In this document: one piece after another, positions 1 through 10,367 of the stretch
Layout: every line of letters begins with the position of its first letter
How positions within the stretch are numbered: position 1 is the first letter of the stretch
Source: Planctomycetota bacterium
GTDB taxonomy: Bacteria > Planctomycetota > UBA11346
Assembly: GCA_016745075.1 (NCBI GenBank)
Contig: JADGDD010000001.1
Coordinates: forward strand, 621,125 to 685,124
Length of the DNA stretch: 64,000 bases
Direction: 5' to 3'
Made by a program: the position numbers and the translations under genes
Notes under the pieces: generated by a model
What the model saw: only the letters and a program-made list of their open reading frames with translations
Told to the model about the DNA's origin: nothing
Database searches by the model: none

Positions 1-1720
1 TTCCAGTAACTTGCGAAATGCTCAACCATTTACCACCCCACGCACCAATACGAAATACGTATGAAGAACTTGGGGGTGTTCCTCGCATAAATATCCAACA
101 TTCTGATCCACCAGTAATGCTAAAATCTAAGGTCATACGCACGTCATCGGTGATACCTGCTACGGATAAAGGATATACCTGCATACCAGTACCACCAATG
201 AGTACCCCGCCCATCTCTGGGTGTAAAATCTGACCAACCGGTTCCCCTTCATAAGCAACAACGGCTTCGCTTAAAGGTTCAACATCTTCTTTGAGTGCAT
301 AATTCCAGCGACCAACAGGCAGCCACGCCCCCTCACGCTCACGTGCAAGACGCTGGCGTTCCATTTCACTAAATGACTCAGATAATTGACCTAGAACTTG
401 GCTCAATTCCGCTTTAAATACATCACAGGTTGGGTAACGACTTTCTACTGAATGAGCCAAGGCCCAATCAGTAATACGTTGTAAACTCACAGGAGAATCT
501 GGCCAAAGTTCCCGTAATGTTTTTCGGTTTATATTATTGCAGATACGATCAATAAATTGAATAAGGGTTTCCCCTGGTTCTTGTTCCATTGGCGCGCGTA
601 ATGCAAGCAATTCAACAAGAATAACTCCAAGTGCATAAATATCAGCCCGTTCATCAGCTTGGTCAGCATTACCGCTGGCTTGCTCTGGAGACATATACAC
701 GGGTGAACCAAGAACATCCCCATGTCGGGTACTGCGAGAGGAAAATGCATGTCCCTCAGTATGGACTCCATCGAGGCTACTGCGGCGACCAGAAACGGAA
801 TTGGTTCGTATATAGCCACTGGTTGAACGCCGATACGATTGAGTTGTTCGTCGTCGATGATTCCCACTGCTTTTATTATGATAGTCAGATGTTGGCCTAT
901 TTTGCGGAGCTAAGGACCCGACACTTGTTGTGTCTTGACCTGAAGCTCTATCTGTAAGTGGAGCTTCGACGCTGACCCCTGGAACAATAGTCGGTGCATA
1001 ACCAAGTGCGGTTTCTGAGTTCTGTTCTAAACGCTCAGACTCAATAACACTTAAAGGGTGATATTCATCTTCACGGGTGGTGATGCCTGTACTTGCTGTT
1101 GTAATACCAGCCTGTCTCTGTTCTGTGGTTCCTACGGATTTTTCAGATGCATCTACTTCGCCAAACACATCATCAAAGGCTTCTGCTGTTTGCTGAATGG
1201 GTTCTACATCAAGGGTACGAGCAAGGCCCCAGTCCAAGATGTGTACTTCACCATATTCACCCAATACAATATTAGCAGGCTTAAGATCTCGATGAACAAC
1301 CCCCATACTGTGGGCATAACACATAACATCAACGATTTTGAGAAAGAGCGTGAGGCGGTCAATTAAGGTTGCTTTGTGCCAGTGGTCATCGACTTTCGCT
1401 AAGCCTTGGAGATATTCTTCTAGGGTTTCGCCAATGGCAGGTGACATCATGTAACACGGGAAACCTTCCAATGAATAACCGCGTTCAAATACCGCAGCTA
1501 CACCCGGATGCTGAAGACGAGCAGTTAAGAAGATTTCTCGTTCAAAACGGTCTATAACAGCCTGATTATCAACCAGTTTTTCATGCACTATTTTTATAGC
1601 TGCGTTTCTATTCAACTCCACATCACGAGCAAGATAAACCATGCCTGTTGTGCCCTTCCCAAGAAGGCTCACCAGCTCATATCGATCATTAATCAGCATT
1701 CGGCGCTGCTGCTCACTCAT
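1..1720 (-). CDS. Serine/threonine protein kinase, partial (3' end beyond window)
   Basis: The reverse frame is open from an ATG at 1720 to the window edge, giving about 573 residues. AGGTGG lies five bases before the ATG and supports this start. Visible kinase motifs are a Gly-rich loop (LGKGTTGMVYLA), the beta-3 lysine (AAIKIV), HRDLKPAN near residue 144, DWG at 163-165 in place of DFG, and SPVYMSPEQA near 340-349. The DWG-to-SPE distance is about 178 residues, whereas 20-35 is usual, so the activation segment carries a long insert rich in Ser, Thr and Arg. After the catalytic domain (ending near 420) comes a segment with a beta-sandwich look (GGTGMQVYPL...FSITGGSECWIFMRG), possibly a jelly-roll sensor module like that of the second kinase at 6342-8858. 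It probably phosphorylates Ser/Thr in signalling; substrates are unknown. Confidence 0.9.
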   Translation of the reverse strand, partial: MSEQQRRMLINDRYELVSLLGKGTTGMVYLARDVELNRNAAIKIVHEKLVDNQAVIDRFEREIFLTARLQHPGVAAVFERGYSLEGFPCYMMSPAIGETLEEYLQGLAKVDDHWHKATLIDRLTLFLKIVDVMCYAHSMGVVHRDLKPANIVLGEYGEVHILDWGLARTLDVEPIQQTAEAFDDVFGEVDASEKSVGTTEQRQAGITTASTGITTREDEYHPLSVIESERLEQNSETALGYAPTIVPGVSVEAPLTDRASGQDTTSVGSLAPQNRPTSDYHNKSSGNHRRRTTQSYRRSTSGYIRTNSVSGRRSSLDGVHTEGHAFSSRSTRHGDVLGSPVYMSPEQASGNADQADERADIYALGVILVELLALRAPMEQEPGETLIQFIDRICNNINRKTLRELWPDSPVSLQRITDWALAHSVESRYPTCDVFKAELSQVLGQLSESFSEMERQRLAREREGAWLPVGRWNYALKEDVEPLSEAVVAYEGEPVGQILHPEMGGVLIGGTGMQVYPLSVAGITDDVRMTLDFSITGGSECWIFMRGTPPSSSYVFRIGAWGGKWLSISQVTG

Positions 1721-1817
1721 GTAGTCCACCTTTGATACATAACATGGTTAGTATGAAGCCTAGATCTCTCCGATGCAAGGATGCTTGCCCTGATAAGCGC
1801 TGTGACAGGCTAGGTCT

Positions 1818-2945
1818 ATGTCTATTCGTCATTGTTACATCCACATCCCTTACTGCGCCTCCAAATGCCCCTATTGCGACTTTAATTCTATTGCAGGCCG
1901 AAGTGATGAATGGACTGTGTATGTACAAGCTCTCTTGCAGGAATTACGCCGATTACCCACAGGTCCTTACGATACACTCTTCATGGGTGGCGGCACACCC
2001 ACCATCTTGCCGCCAGAGCTCCTGAGCACATTATTGAGTGGAATACGTAGCCACATAGATTTAAGTGATGACTATGAGTGGACTTGTGAGGCGAATCCCA
2101 GCAGCGCAGATGCAGAACGTTTTAAAGTTCTAGCCGAACATGGCGTGAATCGCGTAAGTGTTGGTGTGCAATCTACTGATGATGCGACCCTCTCCTTTCT
2201 TGGCAGAGCTCATAATGCTGCTGAAGCACACCACACCCTAGCAGAGGCAACTGCCCAATTTGAACGCGTTAGTGCCGACATCATGTTTGGTTTACCACAA
2301 CAAACAGCAGAAGACCTCAAACGCGATCTGAACTTATACAAACAACATGGTATTACCCATGCTTCTGTTTACCATTTGACGATGGAACTGGGTACCGAAT
2401 TTCATGCTCGTTATAAACATGGTGAACAACTCAACTGCTCTGAACAACAAAGTGGTGAACTCTTTGACTGTCTCATGACAGAACTTGCCACAATGGGTTT
2501 TCATCAATATGAGACCAGCAACTTTGCCCATAGTGGCGCAGAATGCCGCCATAACATTGCCTACTGGACAGGGCAGAACTATCACGCTGTTGGTGCCGGA
2601 GCAGTGAGCACCATACACGGCCAACGTTGTACGCGCCATAAACACCCCAAACAGTATATTAATAGCATCACGGCAGGACAGAATGCCATTCAGCATACAG
2701 AAACTATTTCTGACATAGACCGCATTAATGAAACCTGGATGCTTGGCTTTCGTCTGCAACGAGGCGTCTGTATCCAGCACCTCGAACAACTAGGCATCAC
2801 ACAAGATTGCTGGCAACAACAAGCAGGTGCTTTGCAAACAGATGGACTTATTGATTTTAATAACACACACATTTGGATAACACGTGCAGGTCGTGCTGTG
2901 CAAGATGCCATTACCCAACAATTCTTCTTAGATACAGAAGATTAA
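1818..2945 (+). CDS. hemW: HemW-like radical SAM protein (coproporphyrinogen III oxidase family)
   Basis: 375 residues. The N-terminus has the radical-SAM cluster motif CASKCPYC (CxxxCxxC), preceded by YIHIPY as in the HemN/HemW family, followed by MGGGTPTILP and the SAM-contacting GVQS region. The C-terminal HemN-type domain is present (ETSNFAHSGAECRHNIAYW). HemW proteins bind heme and are thought to act as heme chaperones, while true HemN decarboxylates coproporphyrinogen III; the short, cytoplasmic HemW-like architecture favours the former. It diverges from the kinase gene with 97 bp between starts, so both promoters lie in that gap. It converges on pcrA with a 29-bp gap in which no clear terminator was seen. 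Confidence 0.9.
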   Translation: MSIRHCYIHIPYCASKCPYCDFNSIAGRSDEWTVYVQALLQELRRLPTGPYDTLFMGGGTPTILPPELLSTLLSGIRSHIDLSDDYEWTCEANPSSADAERFKVLAEHGVNRVSVGVQSTDDATLSFLGRAHNAAEAHHTLAEATAQFERVSADIMFGLPQQTAEDLKRDLNLYKQHGITHASVYHLTMELGTEFHARYKHGEQLNCSEQQSGELFDCLMTELATMGFHQYETSNFAHSGAECRHNIAYWTGQNYHAVGAGAVSTIHGQRCTRHKHPKQYINSITAGQNAIQHTETISDIDRINETWMLGFRLQRGVCIQHLEQLGITQDCWQQQAGALQTDGLIDFNNTHIWITRAGRAVQDAITQQFFLDTED

Positions 2946-2974
2946 AAGACGCTCTTCCTCTATAAACAAGGCAC

Positions 2975-5377
2975 TTACGCTTTACGAATTTGTTTAGCAG
3001 CAATGCGAAGAATTAATTCAATGATACGGTCATTCTTATCAAGTTTGAAATGAATACGGCGGCTTTCACTGGGACCAGTCAGCTTAATAACGGTTGCTCG
3101 GCCAAGTGCTGTATGAATGATTTTATCACCAGGTTGAAATGGGTCTGAAGCAAGGCTTATTGGTGTATCATCTTTAGCACCACCGACCCCGACTTGTTTA
3201 CCAGCTCCCTGTGCGCTTTGTCCACTTCGTAAGGCAGCGCGTAAAGCGGAGCCACTTGTTAAGGTGCCGCTTTTATTAAGTCGGTCTAGAACGGTTTTCG
3301 GGTCACCGCCATCATCAAGATAGTTGTCTCTGTCGATTGTTCGGCGCTCACGCGGGTCGTGCTCTTCGGGTTCATCTAAATCAATAGCAGCGATGCTCTC
3401 TTCTGGATATTCTGGTCCTAGCTTAACTTCACCAATATATCGTTGAACACGGCCAGTTGCATCTTTGTGCTCTATGCACATATCTGGAATCTCTGCAAGA
3501 AACATGCTGGGTGGGTTACATTTTGCTTCGCCAAACTGTAAGCGTTGAACCGCACGGGTAATATACAGTTCTTCCATTGCGCGGGTAATGCCCACATACA
3601 TTAAACGACGTTCTTCCTCGTAATCAGCTCGACCCTGCCGCACCATTGGCAGTAACCCCTGCTCACAACCTGTAATGAAAACAACAGGGAATTCAAGACC
3701 CTTAGATGAATGTAAGGTCATAAGCATGACTTGATCTATCTGTTCATCATTTCGACGACGTTCTCGTTCATCATCGCTAGAAAAGAGTGCGACATGATCA
3801 AGAAATTGATCGAGGCTGCCTTGGTTTGCAGCTGCACTGATCAACTCATACATATTCTCTACCCGTGCTTCGCCCATTTCTCCTGGCTCTTGTTTACGGT
3901 ACCAGTTATCAATTTCGGTCATTTCTATAGCCATTTTAACGCATTGAGCTGCATCATCACGTGGAAGACGTTGTAAGCGGCGCCATAACATGGCAAATTC
4001 ACGAATGGCCTTAGCGCTACGGCCAACGGTTACGCGGTCGAGTAAATCATCATCCATGAACAGTTCGTGAAGACTCACCCCCTCATCAAGGCAATAGTCA
4101 CGCATTACCGCAATGCTTTTTTTGCCAAGTTTGCGGCCAGGTCTGTTTACAATACGTTCAAAACTTACAACATCCCGTGGGTTGACGATAAGTTTTACAT
4201 AGGCAAGCAAGTCTTTAATTTCTTTTCGATCGTAGAATCGTAGGCCACCAACAATTTTATACGGAATATCACGACGGATACATTCTTCTTCTATCACCAA
4301 GCTTTGGGCATTGGTTCGGTAAAAGATTGCCATGTCACGCCAATCTCGACTTGGTTCCTGTTTTGACCCTTCATGAAGCTTTTGGCACCGTACCGCAATA
4401 GCACGTGCTTCCTCATAATTATCATCAACGGTCACTAGGGTAATAGGTTTCCCCGTTGCATTTTCCGTGAAAATCTTTTTGTCTTTTCGCTCTTTATTAT
4501 TTTCGACGACATGTTGCGCCGCCATTAGAATTATTTTTGTTGAACGATAATTTTGTTCGAGCAAGACCTCTTTACACTCTGGATAATCTTTTTGGAAATC
4601 GAGAATATTGCGAATATCTGCACCACGCCAGCCATAAATACCTTGGTCTGGGTCACCGGTTGCACAAACATTTTGATGAGCACCAAGCAGACGAATCATT
4701 TTATATTGAGCGGTATTGGTATCTTGATATTCATCAATCAAAATGTAAGGGAAACGCTCTTGATATTTTTTTCGTACGTCTTCATGTTCTTCCAGCAAAC
4801 GCACTGTCATTAACAATAAATCATCAAAGTCAGCTAAACATTCTTGGCGACAAATAGTATGATATTGACGATAAACTCGCACAAGCTGATCATTATCATG
4901 CCCCATTTTTTCTACATCATCAGGGGAATATAGTTGGTTTTTCCATGTACTGACCTGTGATGCAGCATAGCGTGGGTCCACATCATCTGGAGATACTTCC
5001 ATCTGTTTAAGCAATAGTTTAAACATTCGTTTTTGGTCATCCGCATCTAAGATGACAAATGGATTTTCAAACGGCAATAAATCTTGTTCTAGTTTCATCA
5101 AGCGCAAGCCAGCGCTATGAAAGGTAGTTATCCATGGCGTTTTTAGCCCAAGTAAATCTTCTACCCGCTCTTGCATTTCTCCGGCAGCTTTATTGGTAAA
5201 AGTAATGGCAAGCACACCATCTGGCTTGGTATCCGTTTCTTGAATGATGTGAGCAATACGGTGGGTAATAACTCTGGTTTTACCTGAACCCGCCCCTGCA
5301 ACCACCAATAGAGGACCATTGAGATGCGCTATCGCTTCTCGTTGGTGATCATTCATACCCTTAAATACGTCTACCAC
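2975..5377 (-). CDS. pcrA: UvrD/PcrA-type superfamily 1 DNA helicase
   Basis: 800 residues, normal for PcrA/UvrD. Motifs in order: Q-motif region (MNDHQREAI), Walker A GAGSGKT, motif Ia ITFTNKAAGEM, Walker B DEYQDTN, motif III GDPDQGIYGWRGAD, motif IV LEQNYRS, motif V TLHSSKGLEFPVVF and motif VI YVGITRA. The C-terminus (GDKIIHTALGRATVIKL) matches the Tudor-like domain of PcrA that contacts RNA polymerase. These enzymes unwind DNA 3'-5' in nucleotide excision repair and in clearing stalled polymerase. The chosen start is a GTG at 5377; an ATG seven codons later, MNDHQ, is an alternative close to the family consensus start. It lies 18 bp downstream of panC and is probably co-transcribed with it. 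Confidence 0.95.
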   Translation of the reverse strand: MVDVFKGMNDHQREAIAHLNGPLLVVAGAGSGKTRVITHRIAHIIQETDTKPDGVLAITFTNKAAGEMQERVEDLLGLKTPWITTFHSAGLRLMKLEQDLLPFENPFVILDADDQKRMFKLLLKQMEVSPDDVDPRYAASQVSTWKNQLYSPDDVEKMGHDNDQLVRVYRQYHTICRQECLADFDDLLLMTVRLLEEHEDVRKKYQERFPYILIDEYQDTNTAQYKMIRLLGAHQNVCATGDPDQGIYGWRGADIRNILDFQKDYPECKEVLLEQNYRSTKIILMAAQHVVENNKERKDKKIFTENATGKPITLVTVDDNYEEARAIAVRCQKLHEGSKQEPSRDWRDMAIFYRTNAQSLVIEEECIRRDIPYKIVGGLRFYDRKEIKDLLAYVKLIVNPRDVVSFERIVNRPGRKLGKKSIAVMRDYCLDEGVSLHELFMDDDLLDRVTVGRSAKAIREFAMLWRRLQRLPRDDAAQCVKMAIEMTEIDNWYRKQEPGEMGEARVENMYELISAAANQGSLDQFLDHVALFSSDDERERRRNDEQIDQVMLMTLHSSKGLEFPVVFITGCEQGLLPMVRQGRADYEEERRLMYVGITRAMEELYITRAVQRLQFGEAKCNPPSMFLAEIPDMCIEHKDATGRVQRYIGEVKLGPEYPEESIAAIDLDEPEEHDPRERRTIDRDNYLDDGGDPKTVLDRLNKSGTLTSGSALRAALRSGQSAQGAGKQVGVGGAKDDTPISLASDPFQPGDKIIHTALGRATVIKLTGPSESRRIHFKLDKNDRIIELILRIAAKQIRKA

Positions 5378-5395
5378 AGCAAACCTATCTGTTCT

Positions 5396-6286
5396 TTATT
5401 CTTCGTCTTGTTTCAGCGTGTCTGCTGGCGCAAAAGACTGGCCAAAGACAAGGTGATCGATCAAACGAACACCATCAACGAATGCTGCAACGGCAAGCAT
5501 ACAGCCAAGTTCCACTTCTGTTACTTCGGAAAAATCTGCAAGATTCACTGCATCGGCATAATCTAGATCTACGCCATCATGCATAAGCACTTCTTCAGCA
5601 ACCATGGTTACTAAATCATTGGCATTACGTTCACCTGCCATAAACGCGGTATGTGCCCGTGCTAGACCGATAGGCAAACTTAATGCTTTTTCTCGCTGTT
5701 GAGCAGATAGGCGGCTATTACGACTACTCTTAACAAGGCCATCTTGATCACGCAAGGTAGGAGCAACTATTATTTCAACTGGAATAGCCTGATCTGCAAC
5801 CATACGGTTAATGATCATAACCTGTTGGAGATCTTTTTCGCCAAAGACCGCAGCGTCTGGTTCTATGATATGAAAGAGTTTTTGCACAACGGTGCACACC
5901 CCACGGAAATGGCCAGGCCGGGTTGCAGCACACAATGTTTCACTGATCTGACCAACCACTTCGACAAAGGTCGCATACCCTTGTGGGTACATGAGTTTGT
6001 CAGATGGCATGAATACAGCATCAACTCCCTGAGCGGCGCAGGCTTCTATATCTGCGTCTAGCGTTATTGGGTATGCTTCAAGATCTTCGGTATTATCAAA
6101 CTGCGTTGGGTTGACATAAATTGTGACTACAACCACCGCATTTTGTTCTTCTTGAGCACGCTTAATCAGACTAATATGGCCCTCATGCAGAGCACCCATG
6201 GTTGGTACACAAATAATACGTTTACCAGCTTGTCGTTGAGAGCGGCTCCAGCCGCGTTGTTCATCAATCGTCTTGAAAATATCCAT
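5396..6286 (-). CDS. panC: Pantothenate synthetase
   Basis: 296 residues, the usual size is about 280-300. It condenses pantoate and beta-alanine with ATP to form pantothenate, the last step of vitamin B5 synthesis, in the cytoplasm. Diagnostic motifs are the adenylyl-transferase signature MGALHEGHISLI (HxGH), YVNPTQF, FGEKDLQQVMII and the C-terminal KMSKS-like stretch VKSSRNSRLS. The ATG at 6286 is preceded by AAGGAT at seven bases. No panB or panD is present in this window. It heads a two-gene unit with the helicase gene pcrA, a pairing with no obvious functional logic. Confidence 0.96.
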   Translation of the reverse strand: MDIFKTIDEQRGWSRSQRQAGKRIICVPTMGALHEGHISLIKRAQEEQNAVVVVTIYVNPTQFDNTEDLEAYPITLDADIEACAAQGVDAVFMPSDKLMYPQGYATFVEVVGQISETLCAATRPGHFRGVCTVVQKLFHIIEPDAAVFGEKDLQQVMIINRMVADQAIPVEIIVAPTLRDQDGLVKSSRNSRLSAQQREKALSLPIGLARAHTAFMAGERNANDLVTMVAEEVLMHDGVDLDYADAVNLADFSEVTEVELGCMLAVAAFVDGVRLIDHLVFGQSFAPADTLKQDEE

Positions 6287-6341
6287 ATTATATCCTTATG
6301 AGGCGCAGTTTGCCAGACATGGATAAATAGCAACTGAGGAT

Positions 6342-8858
6342 TTATTTAGGCTTCTGTTTCTGTAGATACGTATGCAGGGCATCACCTTCCAATAAATCAT
6401 ATGAAACCTGAGTGGTAATTGGATTCTGCTCACTGGCATAATTCCAAGACCACCCGATGCGTTTTAATTCAAGAGGCTTGCAGGTAAACACAGTCTTCTT
6501 GCCACCACTTAGAGCAACCTCAACCCCATTGCTCACAGGGCGAAGCGTTAGGATAATAGGAGTCTTGGTTGATGCTTTGCCAAGGCTTGCAACACGCTCT
6601 CTCTTTGGTTTTGGATTCTCTGTGCTTTTTTTGCCCATACGGTACAAATACACACCAGTTCGATCAACCGTTACGTAATAACTGGTACCAGAGGTATCAC
6701 TTAGGTATATCCCCCACGCAACCTTTTTCTTTTTATTCTTTATCGTTACATCATCTGGCAGAGTTATTGCAAACGAGAACGAACGTAATGGGCTTTTGCC
6801 ACTATTTTGTAAGCATCCAAGATAAACTAAGGAAAGCTTTCCGTTACTATTCCCCCAAAGAAGAAATTGATTATCAGCACGCGGATCCTTCTTCAGTAAT
6901 ATTTTCTTCTTTGAACCATAAGCTGTTGGCACCAGCGCAGCTTCCAACTTTTTACGAAACATCTCAATTCGTTCATCTATTTTCTTTCCATTACGATGTC
7001 CAACCCGAGCTGAGGTCTTACGTAGAGAAGCTCTTCGGCTCTGTTGAGCTGCCCCAAGACCATCTAAACGTTTCTGATAATCCGCTAGTCGTTTGCTTAC
7101 ACTTGGGCTACCATACTTCTTATTATCTTTGATGTTTTGTATTTTAGCACGGGCATTGACTAATGCTGCTTTGGATATCGGTGCATTGTCGAGGAGTGCG
7201 TCAAGTTCTTCTATATCTTTTTCAAGGCCTTTCTCTGCCCAAGTATTCCAAGAGTTCAATGCATCTGCATGCAACTTATCCACTCGTGTTGTATCATTTG
7301 GGTGACGTTCTTTATAAGAATCACAAGCAGCAAGAGCCTCCCTATAGCTATGTTTCCCTTCATACGTTTCCACTTCGGACTTCAGTATGCGCCAGTCTTT
7401 CTTTGCCACACGTGCATTATTCCATACCACACCCAAAGTGCATACAATCAGCAGGGTCGCAGCAATAAGCGCAATCCGCAACGCGGATGGACGTACTAAT
7501 TTATCTGATACGTCATCAATCATGGTTAGACAGTCAGCCGCTGTAGCCGGGCGCTCGTCTTGATTTTTCATCATCATTTTGGTGATGATTTTTTTTATGC
7601 GTACAGAGGGTATTTGCTCTCCGTCAAAGAGCAGCGGTTGGGTACTGGCATTAACAACCACTGAAACTGGCGTGTCACCCTTAAATGGTACATCCCCGCA
7701 TACCATATGATAGAGAGTTGCTCCCAATGAATAAATATCAGAACGACCGTCAACAGCGTGTGCATCTTGGCTTTGCTCTGGAGCCATGTAATATGGCGTA
7801 CCCATCATGGTGCCACTCACCGTAATGTTTGATTCTACATCAATATTATCTGGGTCATCAACACGGGCTAGACCCATATCTGCAACCTTGGCAATACCAT
7901 TGTGAGTAATCATGATATTATCTGGTTTAATATCTCTATGAACGACACCATGGCGGTGAGCATAATCGAGCGCCTTCAGCGTTTGTCGGCAAATATCTAA
8001 AGCCCGATCTTCCGACAAATACCCATGCTCATCTATAATATCGGCAACACTTTGGCCTTTCACTATCTCCATGCTGAAAAACAGCATGCCTTCCCGTTCA
8101 TCAACATCATGAACAGCAATCAAATTAGGATGATGCAAACGGCCTGCTGAACGGGCTTCTCGCAAAAAACGTTTTCGAAAATTCTCGTTTGCTGCTAAAC
8201 GCTTACCAAGCACCTTAAAAGCAACTTCACGGTTCATGCTTAGCTGGGTGGCTCGATACACTTGCCCCATCCCACCAGCACCAAGTAAATCTAGAATTTT
8301 ATATCCATTGATAATACTATTGACTTCTATCTGACCATGTACCTTTTTATTTCTTTGTTTGCGATGCGGTTCATTTTTTTCTACATCCTGCTGCGCCTTG
8401 AGTTTTTTCAGGCCGGCCTCTTCTCGCTGAACACTCATTGGCGATTCTTGCACCGTATCATTTGTTTCGACAGCGCCCCCTGCCAATGTTGCGGTAATCA
8501 TAATATCTTCCGCAAGCGAGGCTTTTTCCATGCCTGAAGGGATACTTGGAACAGCCTCACCTGCTATTGCTGCAAGACGAGCTGATGGATCAGAAACAAT
8601 TGTTCCAGGAGTGCTACGGTCACTGGCATCTATAAGCTGTGCATCTTCACTGACTGCGATGCACATATCTACCGCTCTATTGATTAGTTCGTCATTTGGA
8701 CGTAATAAGGCACCACGTGTTTGCAAAGACACAAGCATTTGCTCGAGACGCTCTGGGTCTGCCTTGATACGCTTCTTGAGTACAGGCGATAGCATAAGCT
8801 CATTGTGCTCCTGATCAGTCGTTAGCAAGGCCTTCCCGCCTTCCTTGTTTTTTCTCAT
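6342..8858 (-). CDS. Membrane-anchored serine/threonine protein kinase
   Basis: 838 residues. Residues 1-180 are a charged, probably cytoplasmic N-terminal region. The kinase domain spans about 186-450: LGAGGMGQVY, beta-3 Lys near 215, HRDIKPDN at 307-314, DMG in place of DFG at 327-329, and GTPYYMAPEQ near 353-362 with a normal activation-segment length. One hydrophobic helix (about 459-479) follows. The C-terminal 350 residues would then be extracytoplasmic: a helical region up to about 640, then a beta-rich segment (NQFLLWGNSNGKLSLVYLG...) that could be a jelly-roll domain. This order, kinase then TM then external sensor, is the PknB-like layout common in planctomycetes and relatives. The start at 8858 has a weak ribosome site; Met22 (8795) is an alternative. 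Targets cannot be inferred. Confidence 0.93.
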   Translation of the reverse strand: MRKNKEGGKALLTTDQEHNELMLSPVLKKRIKADPERLEQMLVSLQTRGALLRPNDELINRAVDMCIAVSEDAQLIDASDRSTPGTIVSDPSARLAAIAGEAVPSIPSGMEKASLAEDIMITATLAGGAVETNDTVQESPMSVQREEAGLKKLKAQQDVEKNEPHRKQRNKKVHGQIEVNSIINGYKILDLLGAGGMGQVYRATQLSMNREVAFKVLGKRLAANENFRKRFLREARSAGRLHHPNLIAVHDVDEREGMLFFSMEIVKGQSVADIIDEHGYLSEDRALDICRQTLKALDYAHRHGVVHRDIKPDNIMITHNGIAKVADMGLARVDDPDNIDVESNITVSGTMMGTPYYMAPEQSQDAHAVDGRSDIYSLGATLYHMVCGDVPFKGDTPVSVVVNASTQPLLFDGEQIPSVRIKKIITKMMMKNQDERPATAADCLTMIDDVSDKLVRPSALRIALIAATLLIVCTLGVVWNNARVAKKDWRILKSEVETYEGKHSYREALAACDSYKERHPNDTTRVDKLHADALNSWNTWAEKGLEKDIEELDALLDNAPISKAALVNARAKIQNIKDNKKYGSPSVSKRLADYQKRLDGLGAAQQSRRASLRKTSARVGHRNGKKIDERIEMFRKKLEAALVPTAYGSKKKILLKKDPRADNQFLLWGNSNGKLSLVYLGCLQNSGKSPLRSFSFAITLPDDVTIKNKKKKVAWGIYLSDTSGTSYYVTVDRTGVYLYRMGKKSTENPKPKRERVASLGKASTKTPIILTLRPVSNGVEVALSGGKKTVFTCKPLELKRIGWSWNYASEQNPITTQVSYDLLEGDALHTYLQKQKPK

Positions 8859-8960
8859 ATTAAGATCAACAACTACGTGTCTATGCTGGAAATTCCTACA
8901 GTCCTGCCCTACGTATATACCATCTAAACAAAGTATTTAACATTGCTTACGATATAAAAC

Positions 8961-10367
8961 CTAATGCCACGGTAAATCTGGATTGCCAATACTTTGGAGC
9001 CAATCAGAAAGGTATTGGCGCTGTTGTGCAAGGATATCGGCATAAGCCGGATCTTTGGCACGGTTCTTTTGTTCATATGGGTCGTGTTCTAAATCGAATA
9101 ATTGCTCAGGGTGCTTAGGGCTGTTTGTGTATGAACAATATTTCCACCGTCCACCAATAACGGCTCTACCTACGCGACATTCTACGACAGTATGATCACG
9201 CCAATACGGCGGTGTTCCATGAATAAACGGACGCAGACTAGAACCAGTACAAAACTTGGGAATATCTATCTGAGCGTAATCACAAATAGTGGGAAAAATA
9301 TCCAAACCTTGATTGACAATGGCTTGTGCATTGACGGCATTCTTTGGTATGTGATCTGGATCTATCAGAAAAAATGGAACACGTGCTGGCTCTTCATACA
9401 GTTCATTCTTGAAGCGAAGTTGGTGTGCACCTAGTGCTTCGCCATGATCACTGGTGAACAGAATAATGGTATTTCCTCCAAGGTGATATTCATCCAACAA
9501 AGCAAGTAGGTCACCAATTTGCTTGTCGAGTTGTTCACAAAGGCGGTAATACGTCCAGCGATACAAACGCCAACATTGTTCTTCTGAGAGCCCACGACTT
9601 GCACCACCAGTTTTAGGGAAAACAAACCCTAACTCATCAACATCTCGATAACTCTGAAGTATTTCCGGCTCATCGGCTGCTATTTCAAAATTTTCTGGCA
9701 GAGGCGGACAGTGCTCTTCAATAAATTTAGGAAGGGTTTTCTCTGGCACAGGGAAAGGATAACCATCACCAGTATACTTTTTATCCCATGGATCATCCCC
9801 TTCTGGCCACGGAGTACTTTGCGGTTGCCAACTATTTGGAGGCATATATCTGCCCCAATAACAAATGCCGTGCGGTTGAATAAGCGATGCGGTCATATAA
9901 AATGGTTTTTCTGCATCACGTTCAGTAAAAAACTGACGTGCGCCTGCCAAAACAACATCTGCCTGACCACAATAGTATCCAGCATCACCATTATAACATC
10001 TGAAGCCATGATCTGGCGGATCCCCAATATCAGCCACATGCCATTTACCAATATATGGTACATCGTAACCGGCTTGTTTGAGAGTCCAACCAATTGAGCC
10101 CGCTTGAATTTCTTTGTCTGTCCATGAGCGGCGTTCAGTAGTACTTATACGTTTTTCAGTTAAGACCGACGGCAAGCCTGTGAGCATACTTGCACGGGCA
10201 GGCACGCATAAAGGATGCGGTGAATAGGCTCGTTCAAAGCGAATACCGCGTGCAGCAAGTGCGTCCATATTCGGAGTACTGACCCATGAATTTCCTGCAC
10301 AAGATAAGGCGTCTGCACTTTGTTGGTCTGTAATAATGTGTAAAATATGTGGGCGATTATTTGTCAT
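8961..10367 (-). CDS. Sulfatase (alkaline phosphatase superfamily), no signal peptide
   Basis: 468 residues. The sulfatase signature C-x-P-x-R is seen as CVPAR beginning at Cys54, followed by ASMLTG; this Cys would be converted to formylglycine by an anaerobic-type maturase, which is not in the window. The N-terminal metal site residues (ITDQQ), the GKWHVAD segment and the later FTSDHGEALGAH support an active type I sulfatase. There is no export signal, so it would act inside the cell on imported sulfated sugars or on other sulfate esters. The substrate is not predictable. It is divergent from an AraC-type regulator gene at 10682, which is the likely regulator. Confidence 0.92.
   Translation of the reverse strand: MTNNRPHILHIITDQQSADALSCAGNSWVSTPNMDALAARGIRFERAYSPHPLCVPARASMLTGLPSVLTEKRISTTERRSWTDKEIQAGSIGWTLKQAGYDVPYIGKWHVADIGDPPDHGFRCYNGDAGYYCGQADVVLAGARQFFTERDAEKPFYMTASLIQPHGICYWGRYMPPNSWQPQSTPWPEGDDPWDKKYTGDGYPFPVPEKTLPKFIEEHCPPLPENFEIAADEPEILQSYRDVDELGFVFPKTGGASRGLSEEQCWRLYRWTYYRLCEQLDKQIGDLLALLDEYHLGGNTIILFTSDHGEALGAHQLRFKNELYEEPARVPFFLIDPDHIPKNAVNAQAIVNQGLDIFPTICDYAQIDIPKFCTGSSLRPFIHGTPPYWRDHTVVECRVGRAVIGGRWKYCSYTNSPKHPEQLFDLEHDPYEQKNRAKDPAYADILAQQRQYLSDWLQSIGNPDLPWH

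Noticed and set aside
6569..7132. A 187-codon frame on the plus strand inside the membrane kinase gene
   Set aside because: It lies wholly opposite a gene with clear domain motifs and has no ribosome site or recognisable features.
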